Assembly (NCBI GenBank): GCA_012295275.1
Contig: CM022674.1
Location: 16,381,649 to 16,445,648 of the forward strand
Reading direction: 5' to 3'
Length of the DNA: 64,000 nt
Origin: Chrysomallon squamiferum
Lineage: Eukaryota > Mollusca > Gastropoda > Neomphalida > Peltospiridae
Shown here: positions 50,441-63,182 of the stretch, piece by piece
How the letters are laid out: every line of letters begins with the position of its first letter
Numbering within the stretch: position 1 is the first letter of the stretch
Made by a program: the position numbers and the translations under genes
The notes under the pieces: model-generated
Told to the model about the DNA's origin: nothing
The model's input: only the letters and a program-made list of their open reading frames with translations
Databases searched by the model: none

Positions 50441-53400
50441 TCAAAATGCATTTATGTTACTATATTTAGCACCATGCTCTAGTAAATAGGAAACAATTTC
50501 CCTTCTGTAACTCTTTGCTTTGTCAAGAGGAGTTTCACCTAGACTATTTTTAACGTTTACATCAACACCGTTTTCAATCAGTGCTGTCACAATTTCTAGA
50601 TTTCCATGTTCAATTGCTAAGTGCAAAACAGAATTCTTATCATTGTCTCTTAAATTAGGATCAGCTCTTTCTTTTAGTAAATACAAAAGTATTTTGTAAT
50701 GCTGAAACTTAACAGCTGTAAAAAGAGGAGTTTTACCTCGCATGTTCCTTACATTTACGTCAACACCTTTTTCAATCAGTGCTGTCATAATTTCTACATT
50801 TCCATGTTTAGCTGCTAAGTGTAAAACAGAATTGTTATCATTGTCTGCTAAATTAGTGTCAGCTCCATGTTTTAGTAAAGCCAAAGCTACTTTTGTCTTA
50901 TCAGAGGAAATAGCTGGGTCTTCAAAAAATCAACTTTGTTGGGTGTGTATTTCAGAAATATAATAAGAGGAGTTTCACCTTGCATGTCCTTACAGTTTAC
51001 ATCAGCACCTTTTTCAATCAGTGCTGTCACAATTTCTACATTTCCATATTTAGTTGCTAAGTGTAAAAGATAATTGTTATCACTGTCTGTTAAATAAGGA
51101 TCACATCCTTGGCTTAGTAAATATAAAGCTATTTCTGGTCTGTGACAGATCAAGGATACATGAAGAGGAGTTTTCTGTTCAGAGTTAATTGCATTTATTT
51201 CAGCACCCTTTTTTATTACTTCTTTCACAACATCTTTAGCAATTTCAGAGGCTATGTGCAATGCTGAATTCTCGTAGTCATCCTTTATATTGGTATCAGC
51301 ACCATTTTCCAGTAACAACAAAGCTACTTCCTTTCTGTTTTTCACTGCATTTACAGCTTCATGAAGTGGAGTTTCTCCCTTACTGTTTACTGCGTTAACA
51401 TCAGCATTTCTCTTTATTAGTGATTTTATTATATCTAAGTCACCACGCAGAACTGAGATGTGGAGGGGTGTGTCTGAAGGCAACAATTTGAAAGTAATTT
51501 TGACACTTAACTGTTTGAATTCAATTTCTTCTTCAAACAATTGAATCAGTTTCTGATTAACAGCTACATTCACATTAGGATCAGCTCCTTTATCAAGAAG
51601 GCACTGAACAACGTCTGCACTGTTACACATTACTGCCGCTTTCAGTACTTTACTTTTCTTCCAGTTCTGATCTCCATCATAACGTCTCTGCTCAATGAGA
51701 AAATTCACTGTGTCAGTGGCTCCCCATACTGCTGCTGCTAAAAGTACTCTATCTCTGTTCTCATCATTTAAACAATCAGGTTTCAGTTTTACTATTTTTT
51801 TTATAACACCAGATGTATTCTGACTAGCAGCAATAATAGCAATGTCTTTAATTTTGTTTATTATATCAATGGTAACCAGTTTCTTAAATGGATGGCTTAC
51901 ATCAACAACTTCAAAAGTCTTTGACTTCCCAAAATACCAGTTTCTTGATTCACGTCTTAGTTGTCTATGGAACCTAACCAATAATAGTTTAATGGCTTTT
52001 TCCTTGATTACACTGTTGTGTTTCTCACGGTTTATCTTTTCAGCTAACAGACATGCAATCTTCATATTACCTGAAAAAATGGAAGCAAGTAACAGAGGTG
52101 AATATTCATTCAAACTAATATTTCTTTTACTCTGTAACAGTTCTTTGAGTATGGCAGCAGTGTCTGTTTTTGAAGAGGCAGCTGCATTCAATGTCTTCAG
52201 TTCTGGAATAACACCTGATTTTAGCAACATTTTCACAACATCTTCATCACCAAACAAGCAAGAAATATTCAAAAGTTCTTTTTTCAGATTTGTTAATTTC
52301 ATTTTACACAGATTTTCAGTGAAAAATCTTGACAATATTCTTAATCCCTTCACAATACACTCGCTTTGAACAGATGATGAAATTTCAAAATGTTTATCAG
52401 TATCCAAATACATGTAACTAGAACACTCTGAATAATTGTCAAGAAGACGTGAAATATTGCTAAATATTTCATCAAGATTGACTACATTTACAGATAATAT
52501 ACACAAATATTTATTTTGATGTTTATGTAGTCGCTGATGCAGTATTTCAGACAATTTATCATTAAAGTATTTTTCCTTTATGAGATACTTCACAAACTCT
52601 TCATCTTTCAATGATGGATGTGAAATAATTTCTTCGGCATTGCTTGATGCCAAGAAGTCAGTAAATCTCCGAGCAAGAAAATGAAAGCTGTTAGGTTCCA
52701 CAGTCATTGTAATGTGACTTTTGTTACACACTCCAGGTGTCACAACATATTCTAACAACATGGAGACAGGACACATTTCTAGCAACTCTGCTGCTTTCTT
52801 TGGAAACTCTGATGAAAACATCAGAAACAATGAGTCAAACACTGACTGGTGAATAAATGTGTATTTATTGTCAGAACACTTCAAATAGGTACCACACATT
52901 TCATCAGCTGTTTTCTTTATGTCTGTGAGATCAGTATTTTTAACACCCTGACAGATTCGCTCTAGCAGTCTTACTAATTTCATTATGTCACTGTCAGAGT
53001 CATTTTCAAATGGGTCCAGCAAATCAATGCTGAGACTGCCTTGTTGAAACAAGATCAGCAGCAGAACCAGGTAATTGATCTGTGAAGCTTTATCATTTTT
53101 CAAATTTTCCAGTTGTTGTGTGAGATATTCTACAGGTTTCTCAAAATACTTAACACCCCTTTTTTGTGCGTCACTTGAAATAACATAATACACACACACC
53201 TGAGGGAATCCTAACTCTGTACATGAACAGGAAATGACAGTCTCTTTATCATCTTCATCCATTGTAATATTCTTTTGTTCGAGATATGTGCCTAAAATGT
53301 CTAACTTCTCATAATAATTCAGACAACATTCATCGCTTTGCAGGTCAAGGAGATGATTTTCATTGAACAGATCAAAATCCTTCAGAATGGCTATACTTTC

Positions 53401-53795
53401 TATAAATATTCGTTTTCTTAAAGTAATAATACATCTCACACGCTTCTCTTTAACAAAACTCCACAGCTCTGGAAATATCTGTTTCCAGCACCACACAAAA
53501 TCTAATACAATATTAGATCTGCCAAATATATCATCAATGAGAACAATACATGGTTTATCTTTAGACACAGGAATGCATTCGAAATTAGAGTGATGAGTCA
53601 CGATGTAAAAGTCTATTTTTTCTTTTTGCTCTATCTGTTTAATCATGTTCAGACCTAGTGTTGTCTTTCCTGAACCTGGACATCCTACTACAATCACAAC
53701 ACCATTCTTTTTCAAAAGTGTTACTCCTCTTTCTTCTGCTCTTGTTTCAACATAGACTCTCCAGTCAACTGAGTTTAACTGTGATCTGCTAGACT
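50441..53795 (-). CDS. STAND NTPase-ankyrin repeat protein, main 3' exon, copy 2
   Basis: The exon starts at the acceptor GTTCTGATACAG before 53,795. After VDWRVYVETRAEERG comes an intact P-loop (GVVIVVGCPGSGKTT), Walker B (CIVLIDDIFG), sensor-like VRCIITLRK, a long helical region with degenerate ankyrin-like pieces, and about ten ankyrin repeats (TPLHISVLRGDLDIIKSLIK onward) to a stop at 50,441. It closely parallels copy 1 but has four fewer ankyrin repeats. One frame break: a 6-base run at 50,924-50,929 needs one more base to link KVDF with the following DPAISSDKTKVALALLKHGA. The family binds ATP and oligomerises on triggering; the ankyrin part is the likely sensor. This copy is the better template for the NTPase. 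Confidence 0.87.
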
Positions 53796-54074
53796 CTGTA
53801 TCAGAACATTAAAAATAATAATATATATTATTAACATATTTTAAATATATTTTATTATTTAAATATAGATAATATAATTTTTAACTAGTCATCAGATGTG
53901 AAGTTTCTAAAATAAAGCAGCAGTTTTTGTCATAATTTTAGTTCATCAGAATTAAATGACAATACCACAATATCACAACTTTATATGCTGTAAAAGTTAC
54001 TTACTGATTATCTTCTTATAAATTAATATCTTTCAGAAGTAATAAAAAGGAATAAAATAAAATTTAAAAAATAC

Positions 54075-54107
54075 CTTTCATATGGAACGCTCGTTCATCA
54101 GTCTTTG
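54075..54107 (-). CDS. 33-nt micro-exon of the STAND-ankyrin gene, copy 2
   Basis: It has the same splice sites, length and phase as 19,717-19,749 in copy 1; it encodes KTDERAFHMK against KTDGQASHMK there. The changes are mostly amino-acid changing while length is kept. Confidence 0.7.
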
Positions 54108-54349
54108 CTGAAATGATATAAAAATAAAACAAATAAATTTATATTATTGATGATGAGTAAAAGAAAATGACTAAAGTGATCTGTACAATTACTCTGTACC
54201 CTATTAATAGAACAGACAACATATAACATTATTATTATATCTTTCTGATTTATTTTACTATAATTATTACTACTAGTATTAAAACTACTGCTGTTGTTTT
54301 TTCTAACTATTGTTATTTACTTCTTCTTATAGTTTATATTATTATTATT

Positions 54350-54448
54350 ATACACACAAACATACACACATATATGTACACAATATAAACATAGAAACAT
54401 ATATACATACATACATACATACATAAATATATACATATTTATATATAT

Positions 54449-54527
<79 letters not shown>

Positions 54528-54540
54528 CATACATACATAT
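54350..54540. repeat. compound (CATA)n/(TA)n microsatellite
   Basis: About 190 bases including roughly 65 bases of pure AT. It lies where copy 1 has its expanded intron and the Tc1 element. Confidence 0.9.
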
Positions 54541-54705
54541 ATTCATATCTCAGAAAAAAAAATAGACTTGTCTCCTTTAGGATAACTGGTCACATTTGTT
54601 ATTGTTATTAATTTCTGTGTCTGAGAGAAAAGCACAAATGTGTATTCTGTTTTATATCAAAACATGTACAGAAAAAGAAAAGTTTTAGTTTTAAATGTAT
54701 TAATT

Positions 54706-54787
54706 AACTGACTTTTGTTTCCTAATAGAACATTTCCAGAGTGACTTATGTTTACTCTTGGTTGTACAAGTTGTCTTATTGGAGTAT
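54706..54787 (-). pseudogene. RHIM-like exon of copy 2, core Gln and donor lost
   Basis: The acceptor TTACTGTTTCACAG is kept and the frame opens as in copy 1: DTPIRQLVQPR then NISHSGNVLLGNKSQLI. The core reads V-L-L-G instead of V-Q-I-G, and the base pair that forms the donor GT in copy 1 (A|GTAAGT) is AT here (A|ATACAT). Either a different donor is used or the exon is dead. Its likeness to the remnant at 20,837-20,888 shows that two RHIM-exon types existed before or during the duplication. Confidence 0.6.
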
Positions 54788-55252
54788 CTGTGAAACAGTA
54801 AATACATTTTTAAGGACAGAATACAATATTAATACAATCTACTAACAGTATTATTGCATATAACAATATATCATTTAAAAATGTTTTTACTGATTATGTG
54901 CAGGTGCTATGAAATAAGTATTACTTTGAGGTATTAAAATGTATAACAGTAGCTACAAGATTAATTATAAAGGTCATGATGAAGTAACAAAACAGTAACT
55001 AGAGTGTATTTTGCTTTACTGTTTTAATCTGTGAAACAAAAACGCCGTAAAAGCTTTAAACTTAATTCATTACCAGGATAACTTTTAAAAGTGTCAATTT
55101 ACTAATGCCTACGAGCTAACTAAACAATACATTGAAAAAGTATATTGACACAAATCTATATAGTACTTTTGTCAGTTTAGAGATTACCATCAATAAAGTA
55201 GGCAATATATTGAAATATTCTATTATAACAAATATAAAAATAATTTTGACTC

Positions 55253-55682
55253 TTAATAATTTCCTATTAAAAAATAAACAGTACATTGAAATACTTGTAA
55301 ACGACGCTCTGTATGTGTGATGTCAAAGGAAGACTGAGATGTCATGCCAGAAAGAGATACACTTGTCATATTGTCTAAGGGAAACACAGCTGTCACAGTC
55401 TCTCCAGAAGAAACAGCTGTCACAGTTTCTGCAAAAGAAACAGCTGTTAAAGTCCCTACAGAAGAAACAGCTGTCACATTCTCTGCAGAAGAAAGAGCTG
55501 TCACAGTATGTGCAGAAGACACAGCTGTCACAGTATGTACAGAAGACACAGCTGTCACAGTGTCTGCAGAAGAAACAGCTGTCACAGTCTCTGCAGAAGA
55601 TACAGCTGTCACAGTCGTCCAAACAGCTGTTGTGTTAGAAGAAACTTCTGAACTCTCATTTTTGTCATCCATAAAGGCTGAG
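55253..55682 (-). CDS. 9-residue-repeat exon of the STAND-ankyrin gene, copy 2
   Basis: The acceptor TTTGTTTACAG matches copy 1. After DDKNESSEVSSNTT come nine 27-bp units (TVTAVSSAE and variants), four more than copy 1. The segment that holds the donor in copy 1 (about 35 bases around CATG|GTAACA) is deleted here; the frame reads on past TTACAAGTATTTC to a stop at 55,253. A cryptic donor CAA|GTATTT exists but in another phase. So copy 2 may make a short secreted-out or truncated product, or be a pseudogene at its 5' end. Confidence 0.6.
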
Positions 55683-56234
55683 CTGTAAACAAATAATATA
55701 ATTTTGTTTTTTATAGGAGGAAGAAATGAAATGTTTTCTTTACTTTTTTATTTACTGTTAGATGAGGTCAGACATAAGATTTTGGAAGAGTCAGATAACA
55801 AAAGAAGAAACCTACTGCAGTCACTTCACTCTCTACTATATCTTATTAACAACAAGTGATGTTTCATTTATACCTACCCACAGACAGTACAAACTATGTC
55901 ATACATCAGGTGTTAAGCACTGCTAAAATGAAAACAGCTCAAGATGCCATCAGCAGGCATTGATCCAAATATCTACTACATCTTGCACACTTTACTATAG
56001 AACTACATCTAGTACATTGTATTAATACTAGCATTGAGACATAGACTGTATTCTCAATTTGGTTTTATTAATAAATGCCTGGAACTTTTTTAAAAGTAAA
56101 CATAAAAAAAAGCTTAAATAAATATCATCTATTTTTAAATATACCTATTAGATCATGTTATTTAGAAATATTCAGGAAAACACAATTTCACAATACCGTT
56201 ACCTAAAAACGTAGTTCTAATTAATTAGTCTTAC

Positions 56235-56354
56235 CTCATTTTGGATTTGTTATTTTCCTGCTTTTTAGGGGTTGGTGATGGGCTGACTGGGGCAGGTTCT
56301 GGCTCTGGGTTCCTGTGTTTCTCAGCTGTTCTGCTGCTTTGTTTTGTAGACAAC
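56235..56354 (-). CDS. Pro-rich/Lys-rich exon of the STAND-ankyrin gene, copy 2
   Basis: It is 120 nt with the same splice sites and phase as 25,801-25,920. It encodes LSTKQSSRTAEKHRNPEPEP, then APVSPSPTPKKQENNKSKM. Pro-rich and basic, probably disordered. No start codon within it can be defended; earlier exons are unknown. Confidence 0.65.
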
Positions 56355-56359
56355 CTGAA

Positions 56360-58590
56360 ACACACAGATTTACTAATGCTATTCCAATTTTTTCTAAACA
56401 TTACAAATACACATGACAAAAATCAACAGAACAGTTGTCCGAAATTACTGAAAATGACAAAACCAGTGCATTGTAACAAAAGTCCATGGAAATTACTGCA
56501 CTGCCATTAAATTGATTAATTTAGGATTCATGATATCAACTTTCTATTTAGTGCATTTTTCAAACTGAAAACACATACCACCATCAATCTGCATACAGAA
56601 CGGAAACTGATAAAGATAATCTGTGAGTAACAATGTTTAATTTTAAAACATGCAGAACTGTCTCAAATGGGTCAGTTCAGATCATCATATTAATAATATT
56701 ATAATCAATTCCTATCTTAGTTTTGTCAGACCTATTACTAAATTATATAAACAATAAAAATATAAATATACAATGAACATTTTTACTAAGTAATATTCTT
56801 AGTCTTGTCAATTGTACTAAATTATTTTATATAAACAGTACAAATCAAAATCTCACAAATGTGCAGGTGAAAATAATGAGTGAAAACGTGACAACTAATT
56901 AGAAAGTTGTGATGATTGACAACAGAATGATGTTCCACGTTTCTGAATGACAGTTACAACTGATTTCACTGTGAGAGGCCAGTGTGTGATGTTTCATTGT
57001 TTTTCTTAACTGCAGCATGCTCACATATCAGATTTTGAACTCCATTGTTTAGCACATCTCTCATTCAGTGTCAACTTGGCACAATGGTGAACATAATAAA
57101 CACAAAGATGACACAAAATAAGAATTCATTCAACAGTTATGCCTCAAACCTACAGGACATCAGTTTGACAACAATTACCGTCATCAGTCCATTAGTGACC
57201 TCAACACTCTAGATCCAACCAATGCTGTAACTCTTCCTTAGTACTTACTTAAAATGTAATTTTTTGAAATAAGTCAGTATGAACATCTCTGATACTTTAT
57301 ATGATGGTGAAAAAAACTGTTATATCTATTAAATAAATATTGTATGATTATTCTTCAGTATTGTGTCTGTTTGTATATAAATATACTTTCAGAATTTGTA
57401 AACTTCAGCTTTCAATAATCTGCTACATTCTTCATTCCAAACCTTGATCAATTCATGATTTCATGTTAATTTACAGACACATTTTATCTGTGCAGTGTTT
57501 GAAACTGTCATCTTAATACACCACCAATACAGTAGTGACATCTATGAATAGAACAGTGTCCAACCATTATCATACTATGTACAAAGACATTCTTTATTTA
57601 CTATTTATTTTTAAAGATGATTTCTCCACACCATATATATACATGTATTTGTAAAAAAAAAAAATAAAAAAAAATTAAACAAAATAAAAATAATAAGAAA
57701 AGTTTTAAGGTTTTATTCATTCAGTTAAATATGATTCTAGAGTAATTATAATAACCTATGACTGTGTATGAACATGTATTCCTTCACTTAAACATTAAAA
57801 GTAAATGTATTTTCAAAATAATACTAATAGTCTTTACTTTATTGTGTTTTTAAATTGTTTAATAGACTACTGAATGATAATTTTTCTACACTAAGTATAA
57901 AAATTTATATCAGATTGAAGATATATACACACACACACACACAGCTGCACTGCAAACAAATATTTTCTTCACTGTGTCAAGACAAAATGAGTAAAAGCAA
58001 CTGTATTTATGCTTCAAACTGTTTGGATTAAAGTTAGTGTCACCTAACTGGGGTTACTTCATTACATAATACTTGCTGAAAACTGATTAAATATTTGAAG
58101 AAAGCAAAGAATATTCAGTGACTGAAAACATATCAACTTATTTTCTTTTTTAAATGAATTACAAGTGACAGTCATTTTGTTATCTTGGAAAAAGAAAAAG
58201 AACACTGATCAGAGTTTCCACTTACAAACTGTTCAGTAAGTCCTGTTACTTCACTTTTGAAATGCAGATAAATAAATAAATAAAAAAATAAATAAATGGC
58301 AAGAAAAGGAAACATTAGGTAACTCAGGTAAAAATTTATTTTATTTATCAGAGACAAATATGAAGTTTGCTTATTGAAATGAGTGTAAAAATATTTTATG
58401 TAAAAGTTGAAAACTGTTAAAAAAATAATTATAAGTAATAAACTACAGCAAATATGAAAAGTTACTTTTTTAGTAAAACCTGGACCTACCCGAGACTGGC
58501 TTTGACAACTCAAGTTTTATCATTCTTGTACTGTACATTGCACACTTATAACATTAAATGTTAATGTAACTAATTTAAGAAAACAAAACA
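56360..58590. other. conserved non-coding part of copy 2
   Basis: It parallels 25,925-28,150. It includes the LYQFPFCMQIDGG exon-like block (about 56,560-56,625). Otherwise I see no supported exon. Confidence 0.5.
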
Positions 58591-58678
58591 TTTACTTACA
58601 ATTCAGTTTAACCCATCTTTAAACATTAGCTGCTGTATGATAAACCAGTTGTCTGTAACTGACCATACAACTCTTCTG
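58590..58678 (-). other. repeated exon-like sequence (TEELYGQLQTTG type), copy D
   Basis: The acceptor-like TGTTGACAG, then TEELYGQLQTTGLSYSS and a stop, and a GTAAGTAAATG donor-like site. Almost identical to 28,150-28,247. Confidence 0.35.
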
Positions 58679-59117
58679 TCCTGTCAACAGAACAATATCA
58701 AACTGATTTACCTTTCTTCTTAAATTAATATTGTCAAGTAATACACATTTTTTATTATTATTATTATTACCGTTCTAATGAAAGAACTGTTGTCATTTAC
58801 CAAAATATTAATTAAAAAAAGTAAAACTAAACAAGAAGAATTAAGCACCAAGAGGAACAAAATATTAAAATTAAAAATAAATCTGTTATAACTGCCATAT
58901 TTTCAAAAATCAGTATCAAAAATCATTAACACACTTGAAACTGATGCTTAAAATAGAATTTTATTTATTTATGTATTTATTTATTATCAATGTACATGGA
59001 TCTGGTTAATTTACAAAATCAAATATTATGAACCAAACGTAATACAATAAAAACTCAAACTTTTAAAACATAGATTAGCACTAGTTACTAGTGTATTTGT
59101 AATATGCCAGACTTGTT

Positions 59118-59351
59118 TCAGTCACATGATAATTTTATATGTACACAAGTTATTGAGATAGCATGGCTCCATCTGTTCTGACTGAAAACATTAGCTGATT
59201 TCACAAGTTTCTCTTCCGAAAGTCGATGTATAACTATTTCATAGCTGAACATGGTGAAAACAAAAATTCTTAATAAAACAATCAGTGAATATCTGCTGTC
59301 AGTTGAGGATATAAATTTAAGATTAACCACAGAAATAGAGATGGATTCATT
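59118..59351 (-). CDS. unknown conserved reading frame of about 75 residues, copy C
   Basis: Open frame with VNLKFISSTDSRYSL, RIFVFTMFSYEIVIHRLSEE and KSANVFSQN, ending in IKLSCD and a stop exactly as the copy at 28,704. It has no ATG at the start and no known relative. The kept reading frame with many replacements suggests an exon of a duplicated gene or a mobile-element gene fragment. Confidence 0.35.
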   Translation of the reverse strand, partial: NESISISVVNLKFISSTDSRYSLIVLLRIFVFTMFSYEIVIHRLSEEKLVKSANVFSQNRWSHAISITCVHIKLSCD

Positions 59352-59479
59352 TTTATAAATAATGTACTGAATTACTCATCACCTCCATTTGCTGTTGTTT
59401 AACACTCACTGCAGAATTACCTATGCACATCCATATATTACGCTCAAAACAATTACTTATTTCTAGTTCAATGTATCCC

Positions 59480-59555
59480 ATGTTTAGATTATTGCTATTG
59501 TATGTTAAACCAGTTGTTGTAACTGATCATATAACTTTTTCAGTCGTGCCAATAC
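59480..59555 (-). other. repeated exon-like sequence (LKKLYDQLQQLV type), copy E
   Basis: The minus strand reads LKKLYDQLQQLV and a stop; the copy at 37,800-37,875 reads LKKLYDQLQRLV and a stop. They belong to the family described at 28,150. Confidence 0.35.
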
Positions 59556-59659
59556 AATAACACAAAACATATATATGTTTTCAAATTATTAAAGTGTGTG
59601 CTAATTTTCATTTAGAAAATGAAATAAAATAAGTTTAATACAATAAAAAAAACACACAC

Positions 59660-59664
59660 ACATT

Positions 59665-59700
<36 letters not shown>

Positions 59701-60319
59701 TATGTATGTATGATTACTTATTTATCTAGTAAATGTGTTAGGAAACATATTTTAAACGTAATGCGAGCTGTCAAAAAATATTAAACAACTAAATAAACAA
59801 TGTCTGCCTTTCTTGCTGTATGTACAACATGCTGTAATATGAATAATGCAACTAGTACTTAAAATCGCAAATCATCCAACACTCGACACACAGTTATGGA
59901 CGACAAATACCATTTTTTTCTATCATTCTTAAGTAAGACGTAAGAAATTTAAGAAACATAAGCCAATATAATCCATCCTCAAACGTCGTAAGTCATATAA
60001 CAGGAATTTTGGTCCGCCATGACACTTCAGCGATAAAACGCCGAGATGACCGTGTTTCACCAGGTAAAGAATACAATTAGCATGTTTGCAGCATCTTGAT
60101 TAAATTTCAAATAATAAGATACAAAGATAAATAGATTTCATGCTGTGAAATAAATAAAAAACAAAACAAAACTGAAAAAATATATATTTACTATAAATTT
60201 TCCTTACCATCATAGTAACCCAACTCGTTGTCATCTTCTCGCTCTGTGAATCACATAGCAAGAAAATACTTTGCTTAGCTTTCAGATTAGTTCGGGCACA
60301 CACTGTTTATTTATTTATA

Positions 60320-60365
<46 letters not shown>

Positions 60366-61097
60366 TTGGTGTTCTGGTACAATTTTTTACCTATATTCGC
60401 AATACATGGAATGCGACTAACACGCCATTCTTTCATTGAATACATTTTTAAAAATTAATGTGGTAATCAGGGAAAGCTGTTGTGAAGCACGTTATTCTCT
60501 CAAGTTTAATCTCGTTTATGTAATAAGGGCAGTTTCTTCTAGCTCACTGGTTTAGCTGAGTACATTATCACTGTAACTTGGCGAAAATATCAGTCTATTT
60601 TCAAAGTGTGTCATATTTCTGAAAGCTGATTTCAGGTTAAAGTCAGAAAGATATTGGGTGGATTATCAACAATGTTAAATAAAATTATAATAGTACTCTA
60701 CTTCAAAACCAAATCTGATATGAAATAAATATATTAAATTTACTTTTGCTTCTCTCATCTGTAAGATGTGTTATAATTAAATAAAGTGAACCTATGTAAT
60801 AAAATACAAATTTGACATCTATTCTACTGAAACACGGTAAGATTGAATATACAAATGGGCACAGTAGTAGGAAGAAAAGTAAAACTGTTATTATACTGAC
60901 TGTTGAAATTAAATAAAAAAACAGACATTTTAGGCAAAACACCCCAAAAATTAAATGAAAAATAAAAGTATAACAAATATATATATATATATAGATATAT
61001 ATATATAGATAGATATATATAATAAATAAAAAAGAATAACAAAATAAAACACTGAAACAAATAGAAACTGAAATCGGACAAATGCCATCCCAATATA

Positions 61098-61146
<49 letters not shown>

Positions 61147-61759
61147 TGTGTATGATTACGTATTTATCTTGTAAATTTGTTAGGAAACATTTCTTAAACG
61201 TAATTTGAGCTGTGAAAACAAATTAAGCAACTAAATGAAGAATGTTTGTCTGTCTTGCTGTGTGTACAACATGCTGTAACATGAATAATGCTGCTACTTC
61301 TTAAAATCGCAAATCATCCGACATTTGACACACGATTATGGATGATAAATACGTTTAAATCGTTTGGGAAATCTTTTTCTATCATCAGTATGTAAGATGT
61401 AAGTAATTCAAGAAGAATAAGCCAAAATAATTCATCCTCAAACACAAGTCATATAACAGGAATCTTGGTCATCCATGACACTTTAGCGATGCATCGCCGA
61501 GATGACCGTGTTTCACGAGGTAAAGAATGCAATTAGCATGTTTGCAGCATCTTCATAAAATTTCAACGACAATAAGACACAAAATAATGAAAATAAATAA
61601 CTAAAAATAAGAAACAACAAAAAAAACTACAAAAACAATATAGTATAAGTTTTCCTTACCAGCAATTGTAACCCAGTTTTTTGACATCTTCTCGCTCTGT
61701 CAATCAAATAGCAAGAAAATACTTTGTTTAGCTTTCAGACTAGTCCGGGCATACACTGT

Positions 61760-61798
<39 letters not shown>

Positions 61799-61807
61799 TT
61801 CATTCAT

Positions 61808-61866
<59 letters not shown>

Positions 61867-63113
61867 TTTTACTGTTCTGCTACAATTTTTTTTACCTATA
61901 TTGGGAATTCGGGATTTAAAAAAAAAGGAAGAAGAAAAATAACGTGCCTAACCAGAGCAAGCAGTTGCATTATTCTCTCAAGTTTAATCTTGTTTAGGTA
62001 CTAAGGGCAGTTTGTTCTATCTCACTGGTTTAACTGAATACATTATTACAGGCACATGGGGAAAATGTCAGTCTATTTTCTAAGTGTGTCACGTTTCTGA
62101 AAGCTGATTTCAGGTTAAATGCAGAAAGATATTGGGTGGATTATCAGCAATGTTGAACAAAATTTTAATAGGACTGTACTTCAAAAATAAAACTGATATG
62201 AAATAAATATTTTAAATATATATTTACTTCTCTCATGTGTAAAGTTTCTTTAGTTAAATTAAGTAAGACTATGTAATAAAATAAAAATTTGACATCTAAT
62301 CTACTGCAACACTTTAAGATGGAATAAACAAACGGGCACAGTAGTAGGAAGAAAGAAAAAGTAAATATGTTATTGTATTCACAGTCAAAATTAAATTTAA
62401 AAAAAAAAAGAGACAAAAAAACTGCCCACAAAAATTAACAGAACAATAAAAGTAAAATAAGTCAATAAATAATAAATAAAAAAGAATTAAAAAAACAAAA
62501 CACTGAAAGAAAGAGAAATTGGATACGGACAAATGCCCTCCCAGTCAAAATAATAATAATGATGATCATGATAATAATAATAAAATGTTATTATAATAAT
62601 AATAATAATAATGTGTGTTTGTTTACATACTTATCTTGTAAAGTTGTTAGAAAACATTTCTAAACCGTAAAGTGAGCACTGAAAACAAATTAAACAACTA
62701 AATAAACAATGTTTGTGTGCCTTGCTGGGTGTACAACTTGCTGTGACATGAATAATGCGACTACTACTTAAAATCGCAAATCATCCGACATTTCGACACA
62801 CAATTATGGATGATAAATACCATTAAATCATTTGGGATATCCTTTTCTATGATTCTTAAGTAAGATGTAAATAATTTAAGAATAATAAGCCAATATTATT
62901 CATCCTCAAACACAAGTCATATAAGAGGAATTTTGGTCCGCCATGACACTTTAGCGATACATCGCCGAGATTACCGTGTTTAACGAGGTAAAGAATACAA
63001 TTAGTAAACCAAATCTTTGCCATCTCCTCGCTCTGTCAATCACCCACAATGAGCTACTTTGTTTAGCTCTCAGAGTAGTCCGGGCAGACACTGTTTATTT
63101 ATTTCTTTATTTC

Positions 63114-63182
<69 letters not shown>

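Larger units (their letters stand above)
49550..59660. repeat. large duplicated block, copy 2
   Basis: Same order and orientation as 14,200-29,230 but shorter, lacking the Tc1 element, the linker exon region (about 20,100-22,300) and about 14,870-15,080. Non-coding stretches are very similar (about 96-98 percent by eye in the samples that I compared), while gene exons are clearly more different. Confidence 0.85.
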
